Counted from the stretch's first letter, positions 24,162-34,430 are shown. The stretch is 64,000 nt of DNA from Onthophagus taurus (GCF_036711975.1 NC_091966.1:18669501-18733500); one strand, 5' to 3'. Numbers and translations are program-made. The notes: generated by a model not told the origin, from the letters alone.

Positions 24162-24844
24162 CCTTATGGAACAACTTATTATCAATTGCGTTCTCCAGGA
24201 ACCGAGGGTAGCGACAATTCCAATCAGTCACTAGCTTCATATAATTCAAATTTCGGCTATGGCTAATTTAATTACACTACTCTACAAAAAAAAAAATTTG
24301 GTTCCCTAAACCCAAAAATCATATTTAAAATTTTTTCTATGGATACGTTTTGGAGCTATGATTCTTTTTTGGGGTAATTTGACTATTTGCAGCATATCTC
24401 GAGTTAGAGATGATCGCACCTGGTCGTGCTATTCATCAAATTAAAGAGTATTGTATAGCTAATAAATGGTATTAATACTTATTCCATTCGATTCGGTAGT
24501 TTTAAAACAATGGTCCATAATATGTGAAAAAGAGATTTTTTAGACAAAAAGTGAACCAAAAATTCATTCAATATCCGTGGAGAATCGCAGAAAAATTCTT
24601 TTTTACCTTCTACGTAAAGTTTGCTCTTTTTAGAAGACAACAAGGTACGCAGGATGAGAATGGGTAGAGAAATTACTAAAAATTATGATCTTCTATATGT
24701 GAGAGCACAGCTTTTTTTTGTACATGAAATTCCGCGCAACTAGACCGTTAGAAATTTTTAGGTTTCATGTTTCGTACGTTTCTGAGATTTTACGTGTAGG
24801 AGCTATTCATCCCAATCTTTCGATTTTAAATAATTTCAAGATGG

Positions 24845-25107
24845 CAAGGGCGTAGATATCTTTTATTTCTAGGGGGGGTAATTTAGAAACATTAGAGCGT
24901 TATGCTCGCCAAATAGTGCTTAAAATCAAGGTTTATGGGAGAAAATAAAATAAACATTAACGTCAGAAATTAGAAATATAATTATTGCTAAAGCTCTAAA
25001 GTTGTAGTAAATTAAAAAAAATATACGAAAATACACATTTTTTCTTTATTCTGGGGGGGGGGTAATTACCCCCTTTACCCCCCCCCCCCCCCTTAACTAC
25101 GCCCTTG
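24845..25107. mobile_element. 263 bp hAT-type MITE with 8 bp target duplication
   Basis: CAAGGGCGTAG at the left and CTACGCCCTTG at the right; CAAGATGG is duplicated on both sides (24837-24844, 25108-25115). The interior carries a G-run (25049-25057) and a longer C-run (about 25078-25092) that may slip in sequencing. Confidence 0.85.
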
Positions 25108-26597
25108 CAAGATGGCTGCCACATCCAGTGCACCGGAAGTAGCCTACAACTTCGTTATTTTAAAGGGAATGCTACAATTTTTATTTGATATTTTTAATCA
25201 AAAATCACAATAGAGAATTCACTTAAACGCCTTGGAGAGCCGCAAAAATTCCGTCTTATTTTGTACATATTATTATTATTATTATAATTTCTGTTATGTG
25301 TGTGGTGAATATGTCGTTAAGAAACACATGCGTAACTTTACTAATTTGGTACAAGAAAATTATCTCCAATATTTTGGAATAGCAGCTGAGAATCTTCAAG
25401 AACAATGGACACCAAGTTTTTTATGTCTTAATTGCCATATAAATCTTAGTGGACGGGCTTCCAGCGCGTCAGAGTATGCATTTCATGTTAAAAATACTTT
25501 ATAGTTTATAACTTTTTTTTAACGTTAGGCGGTATATGAAATTTGCCGTAGCAATGATTTGGAGAGAACCACTTTGTCATACAACCGACTGCTACTTTTG
25601 TCTAACTAAACAAACCGGAATTGGAAAAAATATAATAAATATCTGTGACGTTTCCAGTTCCACATTCAGATACACTTCCCATCCCCAACTGCCCTGATTT
25701 ATCTCATTCCCAAACCTCCATTATATCTCAGTCCTCAAGTACTGATACGTCAGATTTCCAAAGTAATTTAACTGAATGTCAAGGACAGCATGAACAGCAT
25801 CTTCTAACACAGGAAGAACTGAATGATTGAGTGAGAGACTTGGAGCTTTCAAAGGAGAAAGCAGAATTACATGCATCTCCTATGAAGCAATATCACTTTT
25901 TGGATACGAATGTTAAAGTAACATATTACAGAGACCGTATACACAAAGTATTATGCGTCAACTGATAACATATGCTTTTGCAAAGACATTCCCGGTTTGT
26001 TCGAGGAGCTTGGCCAGCCTTACAATGCACACGAGTGGCGGTTATTTATTGATACCAATAAAAGTAGTTTGAAAGCAGTTCTCTTGCATAATGGAAATGA
26101 GAAACCATCAATTCCAATCGCGCATACTGTAAATACCAACGAATCGTACGAAACAATGGTTAAACTATTAAAATCTCTTAATTACGAAGACCATGAATGG
26201 AAAGTTTGTGCCGATTTAAAAGTCACAGGAATGTTGTGTGGTTTACAAAGCTGCTACACGAAATATTGTTGTTTCCTTTGTCTTTGGGATAGCCGCGCAA
26301 AGGAACACCATTATAAGAGGAAGCAATGGCCTGAAAGAAAAAGCCACACCCTGGGCGAGGGCAACATTAAATACTTACCTCTTATTAAAAAAGAAAATAT
26401 CCTTCTACCACCATTACATATTAAACTTGAACTCTTCAACAACTTTGAAAGCACTGGATATAGAAGGCCAAGCGTTTACTTATTTAAAAAACTTATTTGA
26501 AAATCTTTTGTTCGCAAAAATCAAATAAGGTATTTTCAACGGTCCACAAATAAAAAAACTTTTAAAAGATGACAAATTTCAAACCTATTTATCATCC

Positions 26598-27166
26598 ATC
26601 TTTTTTTCCTGTTTTTCGTTCCTTTTGGAATGTATTTGGTTTCACCTTCAGTGTCTTTCAATCCTCCAAATGAACAAACCAAATTTAATGTTATACCTTA
26701 TATGTTTTTTTACAATTTAATTTTAATGTTTGATTTGTTATTTATATTTTTATAGGTAAGACTCTCTTTTTTTAGTCTCTAATATATTTAATTTTATTTC
26801 CTTTTTTGTCTTACGATTAGATTTAACGTAATTTTAACGCCATTTGAAAAAAAAAAAATTTTTTATTATATCTTGAATTCATTTTAACATGGTTTTTCCT
26901 TTGGAAAACTATTGTTTTTTATATGCTTTGCTTGGTTTGTGATCCTTCTTACGGTTCCTGACGGTGAGTTCTTTTTTAATATGTTCAGATTTCACTTTTC
27001 ATTTTTAATTCTAGTTATTTGATTTTAAATGTTACCATAAGATTAATATCTAATGTGATTTTCATTATTTTAATAGCTTGTCGCTGAAGATGGGAATAAT
27101 TTCCTGAAACATGTACGACTGTATATTTAAATAAAGCAAGTAGAAGTTATTTATTATTTATTATTA
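26598..27166 (+). mobile_element. Penelope-type 3' tail inserted in element A
   Basis: TTTATCATCC directly flanks the segment (26588-26597 and 27167-27176), and the element A reading frame (TYLSS ... SSVEAVAW) resumes across it, which marks a 569 bp insertion. It is non-coding, T-rich and ends with the hammerhead-like motif (27080-27119) and an AATAAAGCAAGTAG tail. The assignment to Penelope rests on that motif. Confidence 0.65.
27080..27119 (+). ncRNA. Hammerhead-like ribozyme motif, copy 2
   Basis: GTCG and CGAC form an outer stem around CTGAAGATG, a GGGAA/TTTCC inner stem and TGAAAC. This is the order of a hammerhead core (CTGATGA, stem II, GAAA), but the first box reads CTGAAGA. Penelope-like elements are known to carry hammerhead motifs. 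Self-cleavage is not shown. Confidence 0.4.
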
Positions 27167-27974
27167 TTTATCATCCGTTGAAGCTGTAGCCTGGAATTTG
27201 TTTCAGTTAATTGTTTCAGATTTTCTTGGAAACAATAAAAGCCCGAATTATGAGACAATTGTTGAAAATTACCCAAAAAAAAAATCATAGCTCCAAAACG
27301 TATCCATACAAAAAATTTTAAATGTGATTTTTGGGTTTAGGGGACCAAACTACATAAGAAAAATACAGTGGCGACAAATGTACATTTTATGAATTTTTTT
27401 TGCAGACTAGTGTTATTAATATTTTATGTCAAGTGTTTCACGATAGCTTTTCCTTTCTTATATCTCTTTTGTAAACATTATAAGTTGTAATAAATTATTT
27501 GAAAACAACAAGCGTTTCACTTACCTGCAAATAATTCCTTTTTAGCACCTCGTAAATAGCATGGCAGGTTTCAGGAACTATGTAACTCAGAGCCTATGGT
27601 GAAATTTTAGTTGAATATTTTAGGTCTTCATAACTCCTTCCGAGAAATCGTAATGTTGCTGTTAATTTTTCGTGGGGGGTATAGCTTCTCTCATGATTCT
27701 ACGAGTGATAAAAGGTTCATATAAGTTTTTTCGTTAATTCTGAGATAATTATGCCAATCACGTGGATATATCTTCAATTCACTCAGTAAATTAATATGGG
27801 AGTGGTTGTCATTAACCACTCTTTACACCATATATCACGTTTCTTCTTCCGCGTTTTCTTCTTATGGTCAAGACAAAAAGCAGCCAGTTCAAGCGCAAAC
27901 TAGCGCTTGTTCAAGTATACTTGTATCATGTGGTATCGAAGGGACATTTTCCATTTTGTTCAAAAAAATTTACC

Positions 27975-28180
27975 TTCAGAAAGGACACCATCAGGACCAG
28001 GCTTTACTGTTCTTCATGGAATGTGCCGCTTCGAAGAATTTTTGCAACTTTACTTGTAACTTCCTCTAAGGCCACTCCGGGAATAAGGCATCTCGACGTT
28101 GGCGAACATTTCTTCGGGGTTTCTTGTCCGTGAGATTCTGAGCACTCCTTCGTCAGCTCTCAGATCTGAAGTGTGCACCA
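27975..28180 (-). pseudogene. R1-clade RT, 5' part of the split copy
   Basis: Minus strand reading around 28000 gives KPGPDGVLSE, the block that directly precedes the ALKFL segment of R1 reverse transcriptases found at 22212. The two halves are collinear and on the same strand, 5.8 kb apart, separated by the Harbinger/MADF region. The exact joint is unclear. Confidence 0.5.
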
Positions 28181-28183
28181 ATA

Positions 28184-28266
28184 CGCACTAGAACTAGAAA
28201 CATTCGAGTTTAGTCGTGCATCACTTAAGAGAACTAAACCCAAATGTTTCTAGTTCTAGGTCTAGT
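28184..28266. repeat. Copy 2 of the palindromic repeat family
   Basis: ACTAGAACTAGAAACATTCG at the left and CAAATGTTTCTAGTTCTAGG at the right, with AGTTTAG/CTAAACCC inside. See 20415-20515 and 61855-62490. Confidence 0.75.
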
Positions 28267-28455
28267 CTGGTTATATTTTTAGTTTAACAAAAATGTACAA
28301 TAGCTAACCACCAAAAAATGACGATAGTGCGAAATGAGAAATTTAAATTGCACGGACTAATAGCGCGCGTGTATTGAAAGATTAAAGTTCAATAAGAAGA
28401 AAATTACATCGTATTTTAAGAAACTTGTATTAAAAAGTAAAAAAAAAGTAACAAA

Positions 28456-29976
28456 TTAAGATGGCCCTAACATATCTTCTGGACGAACCCATTCATCAAA
28501 TTCTTGTGAAGATAAAAATCCTAATTGAACTCCAGCTTCTTTTAAGGTACAATCTAATTGATGTGCTTTATTAGCGATTTTAGCCGCTTTATCATACCCA
28601 ATATGTTCATTCAAAGCTGTAACCAGCATCAAACTATCGTTCAAATACCGTTCAATATTTTCTTTATGCGCTGTAATATTTTTAACACAATTTTCAGAAA
28701 AAGCATTGCAACCATCTCCAAGTATTCTACAAGATCTAAGTACATTTGCTACTATCACGGGTTTGAAAACGTTTAATTCAAAGTGACCATTTAAACCACC
28801 AACTGTAACTGCAACGTGATTACCCATAATTTGGGCTGCTAACATTGTTAAAGCTTCGCATTGACTAGGATTTACTTTTCCTGGCATTATAGAACTTCCT
28901 GGTTCGTTCTCAGGTAAAGCTATTTCACCTAGGCCGCATCTTGGTCCGGATGCTAAAAATCTTATATCGTTAGCGATTTTTGTAATAGAACAAGCAATGG
29001 TGTTTAAAGCGCCGGATATTTCCACCATTGTATCATTACATGCTAAAGCTTCAAATTTGTTTGGAGCTGTCTCAAAAGGAAGATTAGTTAAAGTAGAGAT
29101 TTTTTTAGCAACATTTTCTGCAAACCCTTTTTTTGTATTCAATCCAGTTCCAACTGCTGTTCCTCCCAAAGCTAAATAATAAAGTCTGTCGAGAGTTGAT
29201 GTTAGGCGATCAATACCAAAATTAATTTGATAAACGTATCCACTAAATTCTTGACCTAAAGTAATCGGTGTGGCATCTTGAGTATGAGTTCGTCCTGTTT
29301 TTATAATATAAGCAAATTCCATACATTTAGCTTTTAATGAATCACGTAAATTTACTAAACCCGGTACTGTACAATTATTTAATTCTTGTACTACAGCTAT
29401 ATGCATAGCCGTTGGAAATACATCATTAGTACTCTGACTTTTATTCACGTGATCGTTAGGATGAACTGGATTTTTCGAACCCAGAACACCCCCAACTATC
29501 TCAATAGCTCGATTACTAATCACTTCATTCACATTCATATTTGTTTGAGTCCCAGACCCAGTTTGCCAAATTTTCAACGGAAAATGTACTCGAGGTATTT
29601 TATCATTTATTATCTCATCTGCAACTTTGACTATCAAATCAACAATTGTTTCGTCCATACCTTGTTCTTTATTAATTAATGCACAAGCTTTTTTCACTAG
29701 CGCCAAAGCTTTAATTATGGAAAGAGGCATATATTCACATTGGTCGCCGATATTAAAGTTTAAGATAGATCTTTGCGTTTGCGAGCCATAGTATCTGTTA
29801 TTTGGAACCGCTATTTCACCCATTGTATCACATTCAAGACGAGTTCCTTTTCTTTTTGATCGTTCAACGACACAATTATGAACATCGCAAAAATTCTGTG
29901 ATTTTTCGCCCATTTTATGACCACTTTTTCTTTTGGATTTGTCAATAGTACACCCACGTGTTTCACAGTAAGTCAT
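28456..29976 (-). CDS. Class II fumarate hydratase, intronless, with a novel N-terminus
   Basis: 506 residues in one exon. From about residue 53 the protein is a complete class II fumarase, which interconverts fumarate and malate: [17 protein letters not shown] (141-157), [17 protein letters not shown] (228-243, with His231), and the signature [16 protein letters not shown] (360-375), ending in [13 protein letters not shown] as usual. All expected catalytic segments are present, so it could be active. In place of a clear mitochondrial presequence, residues 1-52 hold two tandem units of the form C-x4-C-[TV]-[IV]-[DE]-[KR]-S-K-R-K (residues 4-17 and 30-43, period 26). No introns: either a retrocopy or an ancestrally intronless paralogue; no polyA tract or target duplication was recognised. 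Cytosolic or sperm-specific use is only a guess. Confidence 0.92.
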   Translation of the reverse strand: MTYCETRGCTIDKSKRKSGHKMGEKSQNFCDVHNCVVERSKRKGTRLECDTMGEIAVPNNRYYGSQTQRSILNFNIGDQCEYMPLSIIKALALVKKACALINKEQGMDETIVDLIVKVADEIINDKIPRVHFPLKIWQTGSGTQTNMNVNEVISNRAIEIVGGVLGSKNPVHPNDHVNKSQSTNDVFPTAMHIAVVQELNNCTVPGLVNLRDSLKAKCMEFAYIIKTGRTHTQDATPITLGQEFSGYVYQINFGIDRLTSTLDRLYYLALGGTAVGTGLNTKKGFAENVAKKISTLTNLPFETAPNKFEALACNDTMVEISGALNTIACSITKIANDIRFLASGPRCGLGEIALPENEPGSSIMPGKVNPSQCEALTMLAAQIMGNHVAVTVGGLNGHFELNVFKPVIVANVLRSCRILGDGCNAFSENCVKNITAHKENIERYLNDSLMLVTALNEHIGYDKAAKIANKAHQLDCTLKEAGVQLGFLSSQEFDEWVRPEDMLGPS

Positions 29977-30640
29977 TTTTGGAATTGATTAAAAAGTTAT
30001 TTTATTATGTGTGTAAATTAAATTATTAATTGACAAGATGTCAAAAAATATATGAATCATTTTAATTAGCATGTCAAACGAAATTTGCAAAAAATATATT
30101 AATAAACGTTGTTAAACCGATTTGAAAATGTTTTTGAAAATATCTAAATTCCGTATCAAATGATTTCATTACCAAGTTTAAGTTTCATTTAAAATTTCTT
30201 TATTATCATGATAAGAAAACATTCAATAAATCAAATTGGCATCTACAAAACCACTTGTTTAATATGGCAACATACTATATTGAGCTTTGCCAAGGATGCT
30301 GCATAGAGAAATACATAGCAGAACGTATTTTATGTCCGGGAGGCTATATAAAGTGGCCATCAGTAGTGGACTGATCTGGCGTTTCAAGTGTTGGATGACT
30401 TAGCACAAAGTGGTTCTTGAAAGATCGCAAAATATTGATTTATGTAGCTATATTGTAACTGTAGCAATTACACTTTAACTGGGCAAAAGACGCTACAGAA
30501 ATGTGGTTTCTGCTCATCGATTCCGTTAGGATTCAATATTGAGCCAGAACTACAAGACGAAAAAGAGAACAGAAATAGAGGAACAGTGTTAAGAAACGAA
30601 ATTTGTAATTATTTATTCATTAATAGATAAAAAAATACTT
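29977..30640. other. Flank between fumarase and Myb-like relic
   Basis: AT-rich, no genes or recognised repeats. Presumably contains the fumarase promoter; no clear TATA box. Confidence 0.4.
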
Positions 30641-30649
30641 AAGACGTTT

Positions 30650-31225
30650 AGTGTTTTTTATTTAACAGTTGTCTTAATAATTCATTACGAGTTTTCATTT
30701 CTTCGATTAATTCCTGACATTGTTTAGATTTTCTTTCTTCATTTTCCTTTTCCTCATTGCAATTGTCTTAATTTACTTCAGGGACTGAAACGTTTGAAGG
30801 TCCTGCAATTTGTTCATCTTCTATGCATTCTTCTATTGCACAATCTGGTTTTCGCTTTTTTCTCATAATATCAACGATATTCCCCATTGTCGAGCTCCCT
30901 AAGGTACAAATGGGTTGTATAGAGTGACCAAAATATCCTCTAATTCCCGAATTTCGTATGGGCAGGATCTTCTACCTTTCCCAGTTTTCTTTGATGTTAA
31001 GTGTTTGTTTTTATAGCCTCTTTTAAGACTCTTCCACTTGTTCTCTACTGCTTGGAGAAGAGATGCAATACCCCTTCATTTTATCCCTTATCAAATTCCA
31101 CATTTTCATTAAAGTTTTTATTTTTCGTTCTTCAACTAAAGATTTTTTTTCTTTATAGAGATGCAGCAATAAATTTGTTTTGGCATCATCCCAATTCATT
31201 TTCTTTATTCTCTTCATCATTATTT
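30650..31225 (-). pseudogene. Myb/SANT-like DNA-binding protein relic
   Basis: Minus strand from 31206: NWDDAKTNLLLHLYKEKKSL and KMWNLIRDKMKGY, a trihelix-type Myb/SANT domain, then in a shifted frame KKTGKGRRSCPYEIRELEDI, and after another shift MGNIVDIMRKKRKPD and a C-terminal charged helix (ERKSKQCQELIEEMKTRNEL, near 30700) likely to be a coiled coil. Such proteins are the usual second gene of PIF/Harbinger elements; no transposase is next to it. At least two frameshifts and one internal stop. Confidence 0.6.
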
Positions 31226-31264
31226 CTTAATCATATTGTAAAACGTTTCCAAATATTCCGCCAT

Positions 31265-31480
31265 TTTAGTTACACTGAATTACACTGCACCTATTGAACT
31301 TAATCGAAAGCAGGTGCAACAAAATCTGCACTAACTTGCACCGGCTGCACGAAATTGCACTGAGCATGGCCCAACAAACAGTATGAATGCAACTGCACTA
31401 AACTACACTATCCCCAACGAACACAACATCTGCACTAAACTGCTTAGTGCAAGTAGTGCAGTCCCAACGAACAAAGCTAA
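31265..31480. repeat. Cluster of TGCA-centred motifs, probable subterminal repeats
   Basis: More than ten CTGCACT/AGTGCA/TTGCAC copies in both orientations within about 200 bases, next to the Myb-like relic. CCAACGAAC also recurs. The density suggests binding sites of a transposon protein at an element end. Confidence 0.5.
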
Positions 31481-31619
31481 AGTAAAATTTAAACATGAAT
31501 TAAGTTTCTCTTCTTTAGCTAACTGGGAGCAAAGACTGATACCTCAATCAACAGCACAGGAATAAGTACAATTAAATAGTTATATGAACAAACACACTCT
31601 AGAGTAAAATTGAAAATTT

Positions 31620-31935
31620 GTCTTATCAACCCTTCCAATATCTAAAGAGCTTAGACAGGGCTGCTTATCTCCAACAGCCTTTAAAATTTATCTGAACTAA
31701 ACGTTGAAGAGATGGAGATCATGTCATGGAATGGAAATACAGCTCACAGATGACATAACACGCACTTCACTTTGTAGATGACCAAATAATCATTGCACAG
31801 GATATAGACGATCTGATATTTAATGTTCGACGAATATAAAGACTAGGGTCATACTGTAAATTTTAAGAAGACGAAATATATTTGTATTGGAGGAGAGCAA
31901 GAAAAGCTCGCTCGATGGCTGCGACGAATATCATC
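31620..31935 (+). pseudogene. Non-LTR RT palm fragment
   Basis: Plus strand with frameshifts: LRQGCLSPTAFKIYLN (about 31645-31695), then a DDQIIIAQDIDDL block (about 31780-31815) and KTKYICIGGEQEK (31880-31910). These match the palm and following blocks of RTE-like reverse transcriptases. It ends shortly before element B. Confidence 0.6.
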
Positions 31936-33300
31936 ATTTGTAGACAAGAATAATAATGGATGGGAGACATGATAAGATATAGAAAGCAGAGTAATCAAAA
32001 GGAAAACAACAATTTACCTGAAAAGAAACGCTATGTATTTCCTAAAGTCTTTAAAAGCATCATCTTATATGGAGTGAAACAAAAACCCTTGAACAAAGAT
32101 TACACAGGCCGACAAATTTTAAACCAGAGACCAGACTATACCTTCCAAATAATTTTCGATACCCTGAATCCGAATCTGACGTCAGAATTGCTTCATCACC
32201 TAAGATTTTCAAGATATCTTACCTAAAATATGCGAAAAACACGATTTTTCAGCACATTCAAGGCTTGATTTTCCATCAAAAGATAATTTTTTTCTACAGC
32301 AGTCATTATGCCATTTAAAACTATTTCTCTGCCCCCTTAAAATCTTATGTTATTCATTTAAATATTTTTCTTGATCTTTGAGAAATTGTCTCCTAAAACT
32401 AAGAAATTCATCATATTTGAAATAACATCTGTTTATTTTCCAGTTTTATTTACAAGTTTTAAAATGTTTTATTAAGACTTCAAAGCAATACAAAATATTA
32501 ATAAATAACAAATAACAACAAACGTATGGTTTAAAACGAAATTAATGATAAAGAACCTGAAGTGGCCTGCCCTTACCCTATCAATGTCGTTTACAGAGAT
32601 TGTTAAAAAAGGTTTCTGCAATTAATGTAGTTAGAAAAACGCATTAAAACGCAGTGAATTCAAAACATTGTAAATACTTACATACAAAAAAGTACAAATG
32701 ACTGATCCGATCATACGATTTCGATAAAATTCCATATACGGTATTTTTTTCTCATTTTACAGACGTATACAAAAGTGTATGTGTTCAGGTAAAGTGACAC
32801 TTCCGGTCAAGCGATTTCGCTGAAATTCAATATATCGTAATTTTTGTCATTTATTAGATGTATACGAAAGTATATGTTAGGCTATACATAAAAAAAATGT
32901 AAGTTTATATGAAATGTTTGAAAATGTCTTCAGGTAAAGTGCCATTTCGGGTTGGTGGATTTGGTCTTAAAGGTGTTTACGAGCTTTCGATTTTGGTTTA
33001 ATAGCTATATACCAAATGTCATTACGGTAACTGATTGCGTTTTTAAGTTATCGTGTTTATCGAATTTTTACACGATTTCAATACTTTGTCTCATATACAT
33101 ATATACTTCTCGCACTATATACTTCGTATATAGTGCGAGAAAGTAAAAATTAATTTACAATATTTTTGTTTGATATACTTTATAACAATAAAACTTCTTA
33201 ACTTTCACTTATTCTCGAATATTTTTAAATTAATTTGTTTTTTATTGTATTTAATTTTGTATTTTTAAAACTTTTTTTCCTATTTATAGCAGTTTAGATG

Positions 33301-34218
33301 TTATTTTAATTTCTTATGATAACGAACGCGCATCAATTCAAACGATCGTTTAACACTCTTACGCTTATATTGAGCAGCGTTATCGTTTCTTTTCAAAGAC
33401 CAGCAGTAGTCAGCCATCATTCTTTCATCCCATCTACCTTGATAGTGGCGCTCTTTTTCTTTGAAATCCTGATGGAATCGTTCACCCATCTCTTCGCTGA
33501 AGGCTCCTACATTTTCCGGAAAGTAATCCAAATGGGAAAATAGGAAATGTAGCTTCAAACTCATTAAACAGCCTAATTTTTTAAAGTTTAATAACATTGT
33601 CGATACAATGTTTTTATATTGTGGATCCCGATGGTTGCCCAAGAAATTTTGTACAACTTCTTTGTAACTTAACCAAGCATTTTTTTCGTTATTTGTCATT
33701 GTTCTTATAAAATCGTCATCTTTCATTAAGTTTCTTATATCAGGCCCCACGAAGATACCTTCCTTAACTTTAGCATGACTTAAATTTGGAAATGCAGACT
33801 TAAGATATTTAAAACAGTTTCCATCAGTATTTAAGGCTTTTACGAATTGTTTCATCAAACCTAATTTGATGTAGAGTGGAGGTAACAAAATACCCTTTGT
33901 GTCAACAAGACTCTTGTAAACAACATTGTTGGAACCAACTTTCCAATCAAATCTTTCAGGCCACTTTTTTTTAATCCAATGTTGTTCTCGGGCGCGACTG
34001 TCCCAAATACAAAGAAAGCAAGGACTTTTTGTATTTCCTGATTGTAAACCAACCAAAATATTAATCATTTTAAAGTCACCACATATAAACCAGTTATGGA
34101 TGTTGTAGCTGATTTTTTCGAGTACAAATTGAAGGTCTTCGTATGATTCTTTTCGCCTGGTGGAATGACCAATAGGGATTGCTGCGTATTTATGGCCGTT
34201 ATGGAGCAACACTGCTCC
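33301..34218 (-). CDS. Element B protein, C-terminal two thirds, open
   Basis: The open frame reaches 34329, but its first 37 codons are read through an AAC-type simple repeat and are unlike the family; homology to element A starts at GAVLLHNGHKYAAIPIGHS. Landmarks (frame numbering): ICGDFK (82-87), PCFLCIWDSRAREQH (103-117), KKWPERF, LLPPLYIKLGLMKQFVKAL (148-166), FLGNHRDPQYKNIV, LHFLFSHLDYFPENVG (260-275), EEMGERFHQDF (279-289) and MMADYCWSLKR. The acidic residues in ICGDF and SEEMGER, with the Asp of LFIDT preserved only in element A, are candidates for a catalytic triad. The N-terminal zinc-binding part is not seen here. Function unknown; a transposase is the simplest guess given the TIRs. 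Confidence 0.6.
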   Translation of the reverse strand, partial: GAVLLHNGHKYAAIPIGHSTRRKESYEDLQFVLEKISYNIHNWFICGDFKMINILVGLQSGNTKSPCFLCIWDSRAREQHWIKKKWPERFDWKVGSNNVVYKSLVDTKGILLPPLYIKLGLMKQFVKALNTDGNCFKYLKSAFPNLSHAKVKEGIFVGPDIRNLMKDDDFIRTMTNNEKNAWLSYKEVVQNFLGNHRDPQYKNIVSTMLLNFKKLGCLMSLKLHFLFSHLDYFPENVGAFSEEMGERFHQDFKEKERHYQGRWDERMMADYCWSLKRNDNAAQYKRKSVKRSFELMRVRYHKKLK

Positions 34219-34430
34219 AACAATCAAAACCAATTGACACAAACGTACAAACCAACAACCAATCAACAATAAAAAAACAACAACAATCAACAACAAACAC
34301 CAAGGAACAAAATTAACAACGCTCGACAATTAAAACAGTTAACAACAATTTACAACAATTGACAATAAATAAAAACAATCAACAACAAGTAACAACTGCA
34401 GACAAAACCAACAATCAAAATTAACCACGT
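34205..34430. repeat. AAC-rich simple repeat
   Basis: Runs of CAACAA, AACAAC and ACAATC units. On the minus strand it supplies the artificial hydrophobic start of the element B frame and replaces the segment homologous to LFIDTNKSSLK of element A. Confidence 0.75.

Larger units (their letters stand above)
25289..27275 (+). pseudogene. Element A protein: zinc-binding N-terminus plus RNase H-like candidate core
   Basis: Segments in order, across frameshifts: FCYVCGEYVVKKHM...FLCLNCHINLSG (a C-x2-C pair twice, 25289-25455); AMIWREPLCHTTDCYFCLT (about 25545-25600); PVPHSDTLPIPNCPDL (25650-25700); then 25997-26500 with LFIDTNKSSLKAVLLHNG, VCADLKVTGML, FLCLWDSRAKEHH and LLPPLHIKL; a frameshift at about 26450; after the Penelope insertion SSVEAVAWNLFQLIVSDFLG (27172 on). 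The C-terminal third is missing. Proteins with this layout are common in arthropod genomes as uncharacterised repeats; I know no formal family name. The Asp residues in LFIDT and CADLK could be two of a DDE triad (inference). Confidence 0.7.
24275..27370 (+). mobile_element. Element A: ~3.1 kb TIR transposon encoding an unnamed protein family
   Basis: Inverted ends: 24297-24380 and 27265-27350 share CCCTAAACCCAAAAATCA, TGGATACGTTTTGGAGCTAT and a terminal GGGTAATTT over about 90 bp; the outermost bases may be CACTAC/CACTG (24275, 27370). No target duplication was found with those limits. It lies in the Harbinger transposase intron. Inside are a relic coding region (25289-26590, resuming at 27175), a hAT MITE (24845-25107) and a Penelope tail (26598-27166). 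Confidence 0.75.
22781..27905 (-). pseudogene. PIF/Harbinger transposase, two exons, split by element A
   Basis: Exon 1 (about 27905-27525): SELKIYPRDWHNYLRINEKT, KLTATLRFLGRSYEDLKYST and YIVPETCHAIYEVLKKELF, ending in GCAG|GTAAGT. Exon 2 (23542-22781), after TTTCTTTCAG: DFEKRWNFPCCLGSLDGKNI (first catalytic Asp in LDG), ADANYRFILFDFGTNGRVS (second Asp in FDFG), then NYRLSTARRIIENVFRILTA (Glu), ALHNYLM and FMDYFANERQVLWQQSLL with a stop at 22783-22781. Scattered stops and frameshifts inactivate it. The intron (23543-27524) holds MADF exon 2 on the other strand and element A (24275-27370); without A it would be about 0.9 kb. Confidence 0.8.
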
